7,565 nt of DNA from JBBSQE01 sp038258095 (GCA_038258095.1 JBBSQE010000152.1:1-7565); one strand, 5' to 3'. Shown: positions 1 to 6,479, numbered from the stretch's first letter. Notes: generated by a model from the letters alone, not told the origin. Numbers and translations: made by a program.

Positions 1-2
1 GG

Positions 3-263
3 GTCCTCGAGTGGGTGTTCCGCCGCTGCGGCGACACCGCCGAGGCCGAGGAGACGGCGATCGGCCACGTTCCGAAGCCCGAGCACCTCAATACCGAGGG
101 CCTCTCGATCGACGCCGGAGCGCTGGAGCGGATACTGACGGTTGACGCGGAGCTGATGCGCAATCAGCTTCCGCAGGCCGAGGAGTTCCTCGCCAGGTTC
201 GGCGATGACCTCCCGAGCCAGATCACCGAGCAGCTCGAAGCGCTGAAGCAGCGGCTTGGCTGA
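3..263 (+). CDS. pckG: Phosphoenolpyruvate carboxykinase (GTP), C-terminal fragment
   Basis: This is the 3' end of a gene that begins before the window. The frame is open from base 3 (VLEWVFRRCG...) and stops at TGA 261-263, leaving 86 residues. The pattern LEWVFRRC, then a segment on 'TxIGHVPKPEHLNTEGL', then 'LLxVDAE...LPxxEEFLARFGDDLP' and a closing 'QLEALKQRL' is what I recognise as the helical C-terminus of GTP-dependent PEP carboxykinase. That cytosolic enzyme converts oxaloacetate plus GTP to PEP, GDP and CO2 in gluconeogenesis and anaplerosis. The catalytic P-loop and metal-binding residues lie upstream and cannot be checked. The GTG at 15 is an internal Val codon, not the real start. 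The family call is fairly secure, since ATP-type enzymes end differently. Confidence 0.88.
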   Translation, partial: VLEWVFRRCGDTAEAEETAIGHVPKPEHLNTEGLSIDAGALERILTVDAELMRNQLPQAEEFLARFGDDLPSQITEQLEALKQRLG

Positions 264-289
264 GGCGAGCCGCTCGGCACTGGCTCGCC
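264..289 (+). terminator. Hairpin directly after the pckG stop, terminator-like
   Basis: A perfect 8-bp stem, GGCGAGCC (264-271) with GGCTCGCC (282-289), encloses a 10-nt loop and starts at the base after the TGA. No T-run follows, so it is not a classical intrinsic terminator. Such U-less hairpins are common 3' ends in GC-rich actinobacteria, so it more likely ends or stabilises the pckG mRNA. A second 7-bp hairpin (TCGCTCG 308-314, CGAGCGA 320-326, 5-nt loop) follows in the same gap. Confidence 0.5.
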
Positions 290-464
290 GCGCGACGCCG
301 TATCTGATCGCTCGTCGCCCGAGCGAATCGACTCGTGCCTAAAGACCGACCTCGGGGCGGCCGATATGAGCCCCAGCGCCGCACCACGCGGGGCGGGAGC
401 GATGACGAGCGGAATCAAGATCCACGGACGACGCCGGGGGCGGGGAGTCGCCCCTTCAAAGAAC

Positions 465-469
465 GAGGA
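465..469 (+). promoter_or_regulatory. Ribosome binding site favouring the ATG at 474
   Basis: GAGGA lies 4 nt before ATG 474. The longer in-frame alternatives at 366 and 402 would add 36 or 24 Gly/Arg/Pro-rich residues unlike the family. ATG 366 has only a G-rich stretch upstream and ATG 402 has GGGAG very close, so 474 is preferred but not proven. Confidence 0.45.
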
Positions 470-473
470 CGAT

Positions 474-2120
474 ATGGCGTACACCGCCCGCGACCTCGTC
501 GAGGCGGAACGGAACTTTCAGACGATCTCGGAGCGCCTCCCCTGCGTCGTGTACCTGGCCGAGTACGGGGAGGCCGGGCATTGGCTCTACGTGTCGCCGC
601 GGATCCAGAGCCTGCTCGGATACTCGCCGGAGGAGTGGAAGGCTGACCCCGGGCTCTGGGCCGCTCGCCTGCATCCCGAGGACCGCGGCCGCGTTCTGGC
701 CCACGAGGCCCACTGCGCCCTCGAGGGCCTGCCGCTCGACGTGGAGTACCGGCTTCTCACCCGCGACGGGCGCGTCGTCTGGGTACACGACGCGGCCGAG
801 CTCGCACCCTCGGGAGACGGCCCTGTAAGCGTCGAGGGGATCCTCACCGACATCACCGCCCGTAAGCGGGCCGAGGCGGAGCTGCGCCACCTGGCCGATC
901 ACGATGACCTGACGGGTCTCGTCAACCGGCGACGCTTCGAGGAGATTCTCGGCGGATTCACCGAGTCGGACGCCTCGCCCGAGGGAGCCCTCGTGATCAT
1001 CGACCTCGACCATCTCAAGTTCGTCAATGACTCGCTCGGTCACGACGTCGGTGACGCCGCGATCCGGGGCCTTGCGACGGCTCTTCGCACCGGCGCGCCG
1101 GAAGAAGAGGTTGCCGCGCGCCTCGGAGGCGACGAGTTCGCCGTTCTCCTGCCCGGCGCCGATGAGGAGGTCGCGCAGCGCCGCGTGGGCGAGATCCTCA
1201 ACCGGGTTCGCGCGATTGCGTCCCGAGCTCCGATAACCGCGAGCGCCGGCATCGCGGTTATCGACCCTGCCATTCGCTCGAGTTCCCGCGACCTGTTCGC
1301 CGCGGCCGACATGGCACTCTACGACGCGAAGGCGGCGGGCAGGGATCGCGCCGCTCTGGTGGCCGAGGCCGGCACTGAGCGGCTGACGTGGGCGGGCCGG
1401 GTGCGCTCGGCGATCGATGAGGAGCGCCTTCAGCTGATGACCCAGCCGATCGTCTCGATGCCGACGGGCAAGATCATCGGCTCCGAGTTGCTCGTGCGGA
1501 TAAGCGAGGGCGGGGAGCTGATCGCCCCGCGAGAGTGGCTCCCCACCGCGGAGCGGTTCGGGATGATCCGCGAGATCGACCGCTGGGTCGCAAAGCGCGC
1601 AATCCGCTACGCGGCGACGGGCAAGCGCGTGAGCATGAACGTCTCCGGGCGGACCGTCGCCGATCGCGATTTCACTCGCCTCCTCGAGCAGGACATATCC
1701 GATGTGGGAGTCGATCCGCAGCGGCTCGTCTTCGAGATCACGGAGACTGCCGCGGCGGCAGCGGTGGATGATCTGGTCGAGTTCGCCGGACGGATCGAGC
1801 GCCTCGGATGCTTGCTTGCCATCGACGATTTCGGCACCGGCTTCGGCTCCTTCACCTATCTCAAGCACCTGCCCGTCCACTTCCTCAAGATCGACATGGA
1901 GTTCATTCGCGGCATGCACGGATCCGTCGCCGATCAGCGCATCGTCCGCTCGATGGTCGCTATCGCGACCAGTCTGGGCATGAGAACGGTCGCCGAAGGG
2001 GTCGAGGGCGAGCGGGTGATGGCCCTCCTGCGGGACTTCGGCGTGGACCTCGCTCAGGGGTACCACCTGGGACGGCCACAGGCGATCGATGCAGAGCTGA
2101 TGAGTCGGCATAGCCGATAA
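474..2120 (+). CDS. PAS-GGDEF-EAL cyclic-di-GMP signalling protein
   Basis: This is a 548-residue soluble sensor/enzyme for cyclic di-GMP, with no signal peptide or membrane segment. A PAS/PAC domain spans about residues 12-138 (HPEDR at 68-72, then the PAC strand pattern 'RDGRVVWVHD' and 'DITARKRAEAEL'). GGDEF spans about 140-295 (DLTGLVNRRRF, DLDHLKFVND at 177-186, intact GGDEF at 218-222, 'ADMALYDAKAAGR'). EAL spans about 305-540. The EAL signature reads ELL (338-340), keeping the metal-binding Glu. Other expected catalytic positions remain: Asn389, the Glu residues of FEITE, DDFGTG at 451-456, LKID, AEGVE at 507-511 and QGY. The cyclase inhibitory RxxD site is replaced by PEEE (209-212), so product feedback is probably absent. 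It could therefore be a PAS-controlled bifunctional enzyme, with the phosphodiesterase half intact; net direction cannot be read from sequence. The gene stands alone after a 210-nt gap that holds two hairpins and no gene. Confidence 0.93.
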   Translation: MAYTARDLVEAERNFQTISERLPCVVYLAEYGEAGHWLYVSPRIQSLLGYSPEEWKADPGLWAARLHPEDRGRVLAHEAHCALEGLPLDVEYRLLTRDGRVVWVHDAAELAPSGDGPVSVEGILTDITARKRAEAELRHLADHDDLTGLVNRRRFEEILGGFTESDASPEGALVIIDLDHLKFVNDSLGHDVGDAAIRGLATALRTGAPEEEVAARLGGDEFAVLLPGADEEVAQRRVGEILNRVRAIASRAPITASAGIAVIDPAIRSSSRDLFAAADMALYDAKAAGRDRAALVAEAGTERLTWAGRVRSAIDEERLQLMTQPIVSMPTGKIIGSELLVRISEGGELIAPREWLPTAERFGMIREIDRWVAKRAIRYAATGKRVSMNVSGRTVADRDFTRLLEQDISDVGVDPQRLVFEITETAAAAAVDDLVEFAGRIERLGCLLAIDDFGTGFGSFTYLKHLPVHFLKIDMEFIRGMHGSVADQRIVRSMVAIATSLGMRTVAEGVEGERVMALLRDFGVDLAQGYHLGRPQAIDAELMSRHSR

Positions 2121-2127
2121 GCAATAA

Positions 2128-2419
2128 TCGCGTATTCGGCGCGGCGTCAGCCAGAAACGGCTTGCGATCCGCGCGGGGACCACTCAGTCGGCGATCTCGC
2201 GCATCGAGCGTGATCATGTCGGTCGACACGCTGCGCCTGCCCTTCCACATGCTGGGCGAGGACCTCGTGCTCGGGGCGCAGGAGCGAGATGCGGGAATCG
2301 ACCGGACGCTGAACCAGGGAGCGCTGCGGCGCACGCCCGAGGAACGGGTCGCAGCGGGGTTGCAGTTCGCCGACTTCGTGCGTGAGAACCTTGGCGTCGC
2401 AACTCGCCGGGCCGCATGA
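2128..2419 (+). pseudogene. Broken XRE-type helix-turn-helix (antitoxin-like) gene
   Basis: Two frames together encode one recognisable protein. The frame open from 2128 (after TAA 2125-2127) gives RRGVSQKRLAIRAGTTQSAI then SRIERDHV. This is a textbook XRE/Cro helix-turn-helix, with the 'GxSQxxLAxRAGTxQSAISRIER' pattern. At about 2215-2222 the homology moves by one base into the next frame, which continues SVDTLRLPFHMLGEDLVL, then 'DAGIDRTL' and 'RTPEERVAAG', to TGA 2417-2419. That second half is the usual dimerisation/C-terminal part of small HTH partners of nucleotidyltransferases. There is no ATG/GTG/TTG in the first frame, and helix 1 looks cut short. An ATG at 2216 or TTG at 2162 could still give a 67- or 85-residue protein without the HTH, but neither has a good ribosome site. 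It reads as a decayed autoregulator; a single-base sequencing error could explain the frameshift but not the missing start. Confidence 0.7.
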
Positions 2420-2955
2420 CCCCTGAAGAGCTTCCGGACCCGCTCGACGCTCACCGGATCCTTGCCCTGCTCAACGAGCACGAGGTCGACTTCGTCGTGA
2501 TCGGGGGCACGGCCGGGCTCTCGCACGGGTCGGCCTACCCGACCTACGACCTGGATGTCGCCTACGAGCGAGGGTCCGCGAACATCGTCCGTCTCGTGCG
2601 GGCTCTGCGGGAGATGGACGTGACCCTGGCCGGTGGGCCGGCCGATTTCCCGCTTCGGTTGGATGAGATGACGATCGACAACGGGTCCAACTTCACGTTC
2701 GAGACTCGCTTCGGAAGATTCGACGTCCTGGCACATGTCGCCGGCATCAGCTCCTACGCGGACCTCCGTGCAGCCTCGAGGGTCGAGCGAATCGCCGGCC
2801 TCGACGTCCGCGTCGCCTCGATCGATCACCTCATCTCGATGAAGCGGGCCGCTGGCCGGACCAAGGACAGGCTGATGCTCGAGGAGTACATCGTCATCGC
2901 CGACGAACAGCAGAAGCTCGCCGGGGAGGGCGACGCGAGCCCTCAGAGCTCGTAG
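2416..2955 (+). CDS. AbiEii/MNT-like nucleotidyltransferase, toxin-antitoxin-type
   Basis: This 179-residue protein has a minimal nucleotidyltransferase fold. Residues 24-34 ([11 protein letters not shown]) form the first strand and the Gly-Gly turn. TYDLDV (43-48) supplies the two metal-binding aspartates D45 and D47, and FDVL (102-105) gives a likely third acidic residue, D103. The C-terminal helix carries '[16 protein letters not shown]' (136-151), typical of the AbiEii-like/hypothetical nucleotidyltransferases often paired with small HTH proteins in actinobacteria. Characterised relatives transfer nucleotides to tRNA or protein and act as toxins, but the target here is unknown. Its ATG overlaps the stop of the upstream HTH remnant (ATGA, 2416-2419), which indicates translational coupling in the ancestral pair. 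The reading frame is intact and active-site residues are kept even though the partner is broken. Its last 13 nt overlap the 3' end of the convergent lyase gene. The family call is good; the toxin role is inferred. Confidence 0.8.
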   Translation: MTPEELPDPLDAHRILALLNEHEVDFVVIGGTAGLSHGSAYPTYDLDVAYERGSANIVRLVRALREMDVTLAGGPADFPLRLDEMTIDNGSNFTFETRFGRFDVLAHVAGISSYADLRAASRVERIAGLDVRVASIDHLISMKRAAGRTKDRLMLEEYIVIADEQQKLAGEGDASPQSS

Positions 2956-3995
2956 GCCTCTTTCAACTCCGGGTCTGACTCGGCAAGCATCTCGGCCAGC
3001 TCGACCATCACCTTGCACTGCTTCCAGGTCGCGTCGTCCTGCATCTTGCCGTCGATCATGTGCACGCCGCGCCCGTCGGGAATGGCCTCGAGGACCTTCT
3101 TCGCGAAGAGGACCTCCTCCGGCGGCGGGCTGAATACCTTCTTGGCGATGCCGATCTGGACAGGGTGCAGCGACCAGGCCCCCACGCACCCCATCAGGAA
3201 GGCGGCTCGGAACTGCGTTTCGCAGCCCGCGGTGTCCTTGATGTCACCGAACGGGCCGTAGAACGGCAGGATGCCGGTCGAGGCGCATGCGTCGACCATG
3301 CGGGCGATCGAGTAGTGCCAGAGGTCCTGCTGGGAGGACACCCGGTTGTCCTCGGGGTTCTCGGGATCGTCGGGGTCCTCCATCACGCGGTAGCCGGGGT
3401 GGCCGCCGCCGACGCGGGTCGTCTTCATACGCCGGGAGGCGGCGAGGTCGGCCGGCCCGAAGCTCATGCCCTGCATGCGCGGGCTCGCGGCGGCGATCTC
3501 GTTCACGTTGACGACGCCCTGGGCGGTTTCGAGGAGAGCGTGGATCAGGATCGGCCGCTTCACCTCGGCCTTCGCTTCGAGCTGTGCAAGCAGGCGATCC
3601 ACGTAGTGGATGTCCCAGGCGCCCTCGACCTTCGGGACCATCACGACCTCGAGCTGGTCCCCGATCTCGGTGACGAGCTCGGTCAGGTCGTCGAGGACCC
3701 ACGGACTCTCCAGCGAGTTGACCCGTGTCCACAGCGAGGTCGAGCCGAGGTCGGTCTCCTGTGCGGCCCTGATGAGCCCGCGGCGGGCCCCCTCCTTGCG
3801 ATCGACCGGGATCGCGTCCTCGAGATTCCCGAGCAGGATGTCGGTGGTCTCGGCGATCTTGCCTGCCTTCGCGACCATCTTCTCGTTCGAGAAGTCGAGG
3901 AAGTGGATCATCCGCGACGGGGTGACGGGAATCTCGCGTAGCGGCTCCGGCGCGCCCATCGCCAGTGATGAAAAGAAGTCTCTCGGGTTTCTCAA
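2943..3995 (-). CDS. CoA-ester lyase, HpcH/HpaI family, malyl-CoA lyase-like
   Basis: This 350-residue TIM-barrel aldolase is of the citrate-lyase-beta/malyl-CoA-lyase type. Such enzymes cleave or form (S)-malyl-CoA, beta-methylmalyl-CoA, citramalyl-CoA or similar esters with Mg2+. Visible signatures are GNLEDAIP (56-63), WTRVNS with Arg91, VMVPKVEG (118-125), LLETAQG with the metal ligand Glu156, [11 protein letters not shown] with Asp183, 'YGPFGD' (246-251) and '[10 protein letters not shown]' (272-281). It is somewhat longer than bacterial Mcl proteins (about 320 residues). An acidic, Pro-rich stretch at 199-222 after '[10 protein letters not shown]' accounts for part of this. The start is taken as TTG 3995 because GAGGA (4001-4005 on the plus strand, as TCCTC) sits 5 nt before it. 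The nearby ATG (frame shifted) hits TGA after two codons, and Met13 has no ribosome site. Substrate is not determinable; no MaoC hydratase or CoA-transferase gene is adjacent in this window. Confidence 0.85.
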   Translation of the reverse strand: MRNPRDFFSSLAMGAPEPLREIPVTPSRMIHFLDFSNEKMVAKAGKIAETTDILLGNLEDAIPVDRKEGARRGLIRAAQETDLGSTSLWTRVNSLESPWVLDDLTELVTEIGDQLEVVMVPKVEGAWDIHYVDRLLAQLEAKAEVKRPILIHALLETAQGVVNVNEIAAASPRMQGMSFGPADLAASRRMKTTRVGGGHPGYRVMEDPDDPENPEDNRVSSQQDLWHYSIARMVDACASTGILPFYGPFGDIKDTAGCETQFRAAFLMGCVGAWSLHPVQIGIAKKVFSPPPEEVLFAKKVLEAIPDGRGVHMIDGKMQDDATWKQCKVMVELAEMLAESDPELKEAYEL

Positions 3996-4000
3996 GTCAT

Positions 4001-4005
4001 TCCTC
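4001..4005 (-). promoter_or_regulatory. Ribosome binding site deciding a TTG start
   Basis: On the minus strand, GAGGA is followed by 5 nt and then TTG (3995-3993). An ATG between them is out of frame and ends within two codons. This favours the unusual TTG start of the CoA-ester lyase. Confidence 0.5.
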
Positions 4006-4077
4006 GTGTCGGGATCTCAGTGGCCTGCGCTTGCTGGACGCCGAAATCTAGAGCCTCGAGCTTCTATCCCGCCCCAC

Positions 4078-4087
4078 GGTCATGACC
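4078..4087. promoter_or_regulatory. GGTCATGACC palindrome between divergent genes
   Basis: This is a perfect 10-bp palindrome in the 132-nt gap between the minus-strand lyase and the plus-strand coiled-coil gene, just upstream of a TTTGAC box. Its position would suit an operator, but short palindromes arise by chance and no regulator is encoded beside it. Confidence 0.2.
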
Positions 4088-4110
4088 CGATTTGACGCCG
4101 GGAGCAGCCC

Positions 4111-4116
4111 TAGAGT
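4111..4116 (+). promoter_or_regulatory. Possible -10 element (TAGAGT) for the coiled-coil gene
   Basis: TAGAGT fits TANNNT and lies 11 nt before ATG 4128, implying a leader of only a few bases. A TTGACG at 4092-4097 resembles a -35 box, but the spacer is just 13 nt, so the pair is not a standard promoter. The absence of a clear ribosome site before 4128 is consistent with a very short leader. Confidence 0.3.
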
Positions 4117-4127
4117 CAGCTCGAGCC

Positions 4128-4655
4128 ATGCAGCACGGCGATCGTGACTCAACCCAGGACTGGCTGGTGCCGGACGATCCAGCCGAGGAGATCTCGGTGC
4201 CCCGGCCCTCGCTGCCACCCCGCGGGCCGAGCTGGAGCGCCGGAGCCGAGATTCTCGCCGAGGCGGAGCGCTCGGCGGAGGCCGCTGCGGCTGCGGCCGA
4301 CCGTGCCGGCATCGCCGCCGGTCAGGCCGAGACCGCGCTGCAACGGGCCGAGGGGATGCTGGCCGCCGACCGTGAGACTGGCGCAGCCGCGGAGCAGACG
4401 ATACGGAGCCTGACCGAGCGGGTCGAGGTCGCGCTCGAGAAGCTCGAGACACGGGATCGCGTCGCTGAGCGTCGTGCCGAGGAAGCTGAGCGCGAGCAGG
4501 ACGCGCTGCGGAGCTTCTTCAGCCGAGCCGACCGTATCGTCGCTGCGCTGGCGGGGCTCGAGCAGGCCCTCGACGGCGCGCGAGCCATGACGGGCGGCAC
4601 CGCTTCGCCGGGTGCCGGGCCGGCGCACGGATCGCAGGCCGGCTCAGCGCCGTGA
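4128..4655 (+). CDS. Coiled-coil protein of unknown function
   Basis: I do not recognise a family for this 175-residue protein. The N-terminus (1-37) is acidic and Pro-rich with 'DWLVPDDP' and 'PRPSLPPRGPSW'. From about 38 to 150 it is a long Ala/Glu/Arg helix with heptad-like spacing ('AERSAEAAAAAADRAG', 'TIRSLTERVEVALEKLE', 'RRAEEAEREQDALRSF'), so an elongated coiled coil is likely. The tail (153-175) is Gly/Ser/Ala-rich and probably disordered. There is no signal peptide or membrane segment. The ATG at 4128 is preferred; an in-frame TTG at 4092 would add 12 residues but lies inside the likely promoter. The stop TGA overlaps the GTG of the next gene (GTGA, 4652-4655), so the two are almost certainly co-translated. 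The short N-terminal acidic/aromatic motif followed by a coiled coil resembles scaffold or adaptor proteins, but that is speculation. Confidence 0.7.
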   Translation: MQHGDRDSTQDWLVPDDPAEEISVPRPSLPPRGPSWSAGAEILAEAERSAEAAAAAADRAGIAAGQAETALQRAEGMLAADRETGAAAEQTIRSLTERVEVALEKLETRDRVAERRAEEAEREQDALRSFFSRADRIVAALAGLEQALDGARAMTGGTASPGAGPAHGSQAGSAP

Positions 4656-5101
4656 GCGCAAGCGTCCGCGAGGCGCGTGGGGGCGAGGACGCATCGATCG
4701 TCCCGCTGTACGAGTGGCTCTTCGCGCCACCGGGGACCGTGCCGCCGGCGTGGGATCCAGGCGTCGCGCAGGAGCGGCTCCGGGAGGCCATCGCCGCCGA
4801 GGACGCCGCGGTGCTCCTTGTCGAGGACGCCGCCGGTCTCTGCGGTTTCTGCACGGCCTACATCGACATCGAATCCGTCCGCTTCGGCCGCCGCTGCTGG
4901 GTCGAGGACCTCGCCGTACACCCCGAACGACGCTCGGTGGGCACCGGAGCGGCGCTCCTTGACGCCGCAAAGACCTGGGCGCGCACCCGTGGCGCCGCGA
5001 ACCTGAAGCTGAGCAGCGCCAACGCTCGCGCCGACGCGCACCGCTTCTACCAGCGCGAGGGCTCACCCGGGCCCGCGAAGATCTTCGAATGGGATCTCTG
5101 A
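4652..5101 (+). CDS. GNAT-family N-acetyltransferase
   Basis: This 149-residue protein is a single GNAT domain that transfers an acetyl (acyl) group from acetyl-CoA to an amine. The start 'SVREARGGEDASIVPLYEWL' is the usual first strand and helix. 'CWVEDLAVHPERRSVGTGAA' (82-101) is motif A; its R-S-V-G-T-G loop at 94-99 binds the CoA pyrophosphate. 'ADAHRFYQREG' (127-137) is motif B, with the Tyr that often acts as the general acid. The chain ends a few residues later (IFEWDL), as in compact family members. The GTG start lies in a 4-nt GTGA overlap with the coiled-coil gene, which explains the lack of a separate ribosome site. The substrate is not predictable; the coiled-coil neighbour is a possible target or partner only by position. 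Confidence 0.88.
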   Translation: MSASVREARGGEDASIVPLYEWLFAPPGTVPPAWDPGVAQERLREAIAAEDAAVLLVEDAAGLCGFCTAYIDIESVRFGRRCWVEDLAVHPERRSVGTGAALLDAAKTWARTRGAANLKLSSANARADAHRFYQREGSPGPAKIFEWDL

Positions 5102-5114
5102 GCCGGTCGCCGGC
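5102..5114 (+). terminator. Short GC hairpin after the GNAT stop
   Basis: GCCGG (5102-5106) and CCGGC (5110-5114) form a 5-bp stem with a TCG loop immediately after TGA 5099-5101. There is no T-run, and in such GC-rich DNA a 5-bp stem is weak evidence; it may end the coiled-coil/GNAT transcript. Confidence 0.25.
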
Positions 5115-5137
5115 CCCGGTCTGAGGCCTGTCCTCGG

Positions 5138-5143
5138 TACTCT
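5138..5143 (+). promoter_or_regulatory. Possible -10 element (TACTCT) for the acyl-CoA dehydrogenase gene
   Basis: TACTCT fits the actinobacterial TANNNT -10 and sits in the 120-nt gap about 80 nt before ATG 5222. No TTGACA-like -35 box is found at the normal distance. Closer to the gene, AGGA (5210-5213, 8 nt before ATG) or AGGAG (5215-5219, 2 nt before) serves as ribosome site. Confidence 0.3.
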
Positions 5144-5221
5144 GGAGGCACGCAACCGCGCCCTTCCGGCAAGCCTCCTCGCGGGCGCTCGGACCTTCCC
5201 CACCCACCCAGGACAGGAGCC

Positions 5222-6433
5222 ATGGCCGTAGACACCGTGCAGTACCAGGAGTACACCGACGAGCAGCAGGCGATCATCGAGATGGTCCGGCAGTTCGCCG
5301 ACGAGCAGATCATCCCGAACGCCGAGCACTACGACCACGAGGACGAGTTCCCGGAGCCGATCGTCGAACAGATGAAGGAGCTCGGCCTCTTCGGGGTGAC
5401 CATCCCCGAGGAGTACGGCGGAATGGGTCTCGACCTGACGACCTACGCGATGATCGTCGAGGAGCTCTCGCGTGGCTGGATCTCGATCTCCGGCGTCGTC
5501 AACACGCACTTCATCGGCTCCTACCTCCTCATGAAGTTCGGGACCGACGAGCAGAAGGAGACCTTCCTGCCGAAGATGGCGACCGGTGAGATCCGCGCCG
5601 CCTTCTCGCTGTCGGAGCCCGAGGTCGGCTCCGACGTCCAGGGCATCAAGGCGACGGCGAAGCAGTCAGACGACGGCAGGTGGGAGATCAACGGCCAGAA
5701 GATGTGGGTCACCAACGGCCTCCGGTCGACGCTCGTCTTCGTCCTCGTCAAGAACGACACCAAGGCCGACCCGCCGCACAAGGGGATGACCTGCTTCATC
5801 ACCGAGAAGGTGCCGGGCCAGGAAACGCAGAAGGGCGACTTCAAGGGCCTCACCGTTCCCCCGCAGATCAAGAAGATGGGCTACAAGGGCGTCGAGTCGA
5901 CCGAGCTGGTCTACGACGGCTACCTCTGCGCCGAGGATCGGATCCTCGGCGGACCCGAGGGGCTCGGCCAGGGCTTCTCGCAGATGATGGACGCCCTCGA
6001 GGTCGGGCGGGTCAACGTCGCCGCCCGCGGGGTCGGGATCGCCCAGCGCGCACTTGAGCTGGCGCTGCGCTACTCACAGGAGCGCAAGACATTCGGCAAG
6101 CCGATCGCCCACCACCAGGCGATCCAGTTCAAGCTCGCCGAGATGGCGACGAAGATCGAGGCGGCCCGGCTGGTCACGCGCAAGGCGGCGAGGATGAAGG
6201 ACGCCGCCGAGCGCTCCGACCTCGAGGCCGGGATGGCCAAGCTCCTGGCCTCCGAGACCGGCAAGGAGGTCGTCGAGGACTCGTTCCGGATCCACGGCGG
6301 TTACGGCTATTCGAAGGAGTACGAGATCGAGCGTCTCTACCGCGACGCACCGCTCCTCCTGATCGGCGAGGGGACGTCGGAGATCCAGAAGATGGTCATC
6401 GGCAAGAAGTTGTTGCAGCGCCACAAGATCTAG
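5222..6433 (+). CDS. Acyl-CoA dehydrogenase (FAD-dependent)
   Basis: This 403-residue flavoenzyme has the normal family length and oxidises an acyl-CoA to the 2,3-enoyl-CoA, passing electrons to ETF. Domain order is complete. The N-terminal helical part (about 8-125) contains 'LGLFGVTIPEEYGGMGL'. The beta domain has the signature 'FSLSEPEVGSD' (128-138), 'WVTNG' (162-166) and 'KMGYKGVESTEL' (218-229). The C-terminal helical domain has 'RKTFGKPIAHHQAIQFKLAEM' in its first half, 'RIHGGYGYSKE' (356-366), and 'YRDAPLLLIGEGTSEIQ'. Glu383 in GEGTSE is at the position of the catalytic base of short- and medium-chain types, so it does not look like an isovaleryl- or long-chain-type active site. It is 403 residues long, whereas methylsuccinyl-CoA dehydrogenases are considerably longer. 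Chain length and branching of the substrate cannot be set from sequence. It stands alone with its own gap upstream; the CoA-ester lyase is nearby but on the other strand. Confidence 0.95.
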   Translation: MAVDTVQYQEYTDEQQAIIEMVRQFADEQIIPNAEHYDHEDEFPEPIVEQMKELGLFGVTIPEEYGGMGLDLTTYAMIVEELSRGWISISGVVNTHFIGSYLLMKFGTDEQKETFLPKMATGEIRAAFSLSEPEVGSDVQGIKATAKQSDDGRWEINGQKMWVTNGLRSTLVFVLVKNDTKADPPHKGMTCFITEKVPGQETQKGDFKGLTVPPQIKKMGYKGVESTELVYDGYLCAEDRILGGPEGLGQGFSQMMDALEVGRVNVAARGVGIAQRALELALRYSQERKTFGKPIAHHQAIQFKLAEMATKIEAARLVTRKAARMKDAAERSDLEAGMAKLLASETGKEVVEDSFRIHGGYGYSKEYEIERLYRDAPLLLIGEGTSEIQKMVIGKKLLQRHKI

Positions 6434-6479
6434 GGCACTTCGCCCATCTTCCGATGCCGGTACGCAAGGGTGTCGCGAA

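Noticed and set aside
2105..2117. TCGGC-ATA-GCCGA hairpin as terminator of the cyclic-di-GMP gene
   Set aside because: It lies inside the last codons, has only 5 bp and a 3-nt loop, and no T-run follows.
456..2183. 575-codon open frame on the minus strand opposite the cyclic-di-GMP gene
   Set aside because: It is antisense to a protein with all PAS, GGDEF and EAL motifs. Its translation is low-complexity Arg/Asp/His/Ala with no recognisable domain, a usual shadow of GC-rich codon bias.
2209..2226. Programmed ribosomal frameshift joining the two halves of the HTH gene
   Set aside because: No slippery heptamer or downstream stem is visible at the junction, and the first frame lacks a start codon, so decay or sequence error is simpler.
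1960..3189. 409-codon minus-strand frame spanning the nucleotidyltransferase cassette
   Set aside because: It overlaps three supported genes, has a mostly Arg/Pro/Gly composition and shows no motif.
3060..3941. 293-codon open frame on the plus strand opposite the CoA-ester lyase
   Set aside because: The lyase frame carries conserved motifs throughout; this one is a mirror frame rich in Val/Asp/His with no family resemblance.
6433..6445. GGGC-ACTTC-GCCC hairpin at the dehydrogenase stop
   Set aside because: A four-pair stem is expected by chance in DNA this GC-rich; the 8-bp repeat at 6480-6499 is the better candidate.
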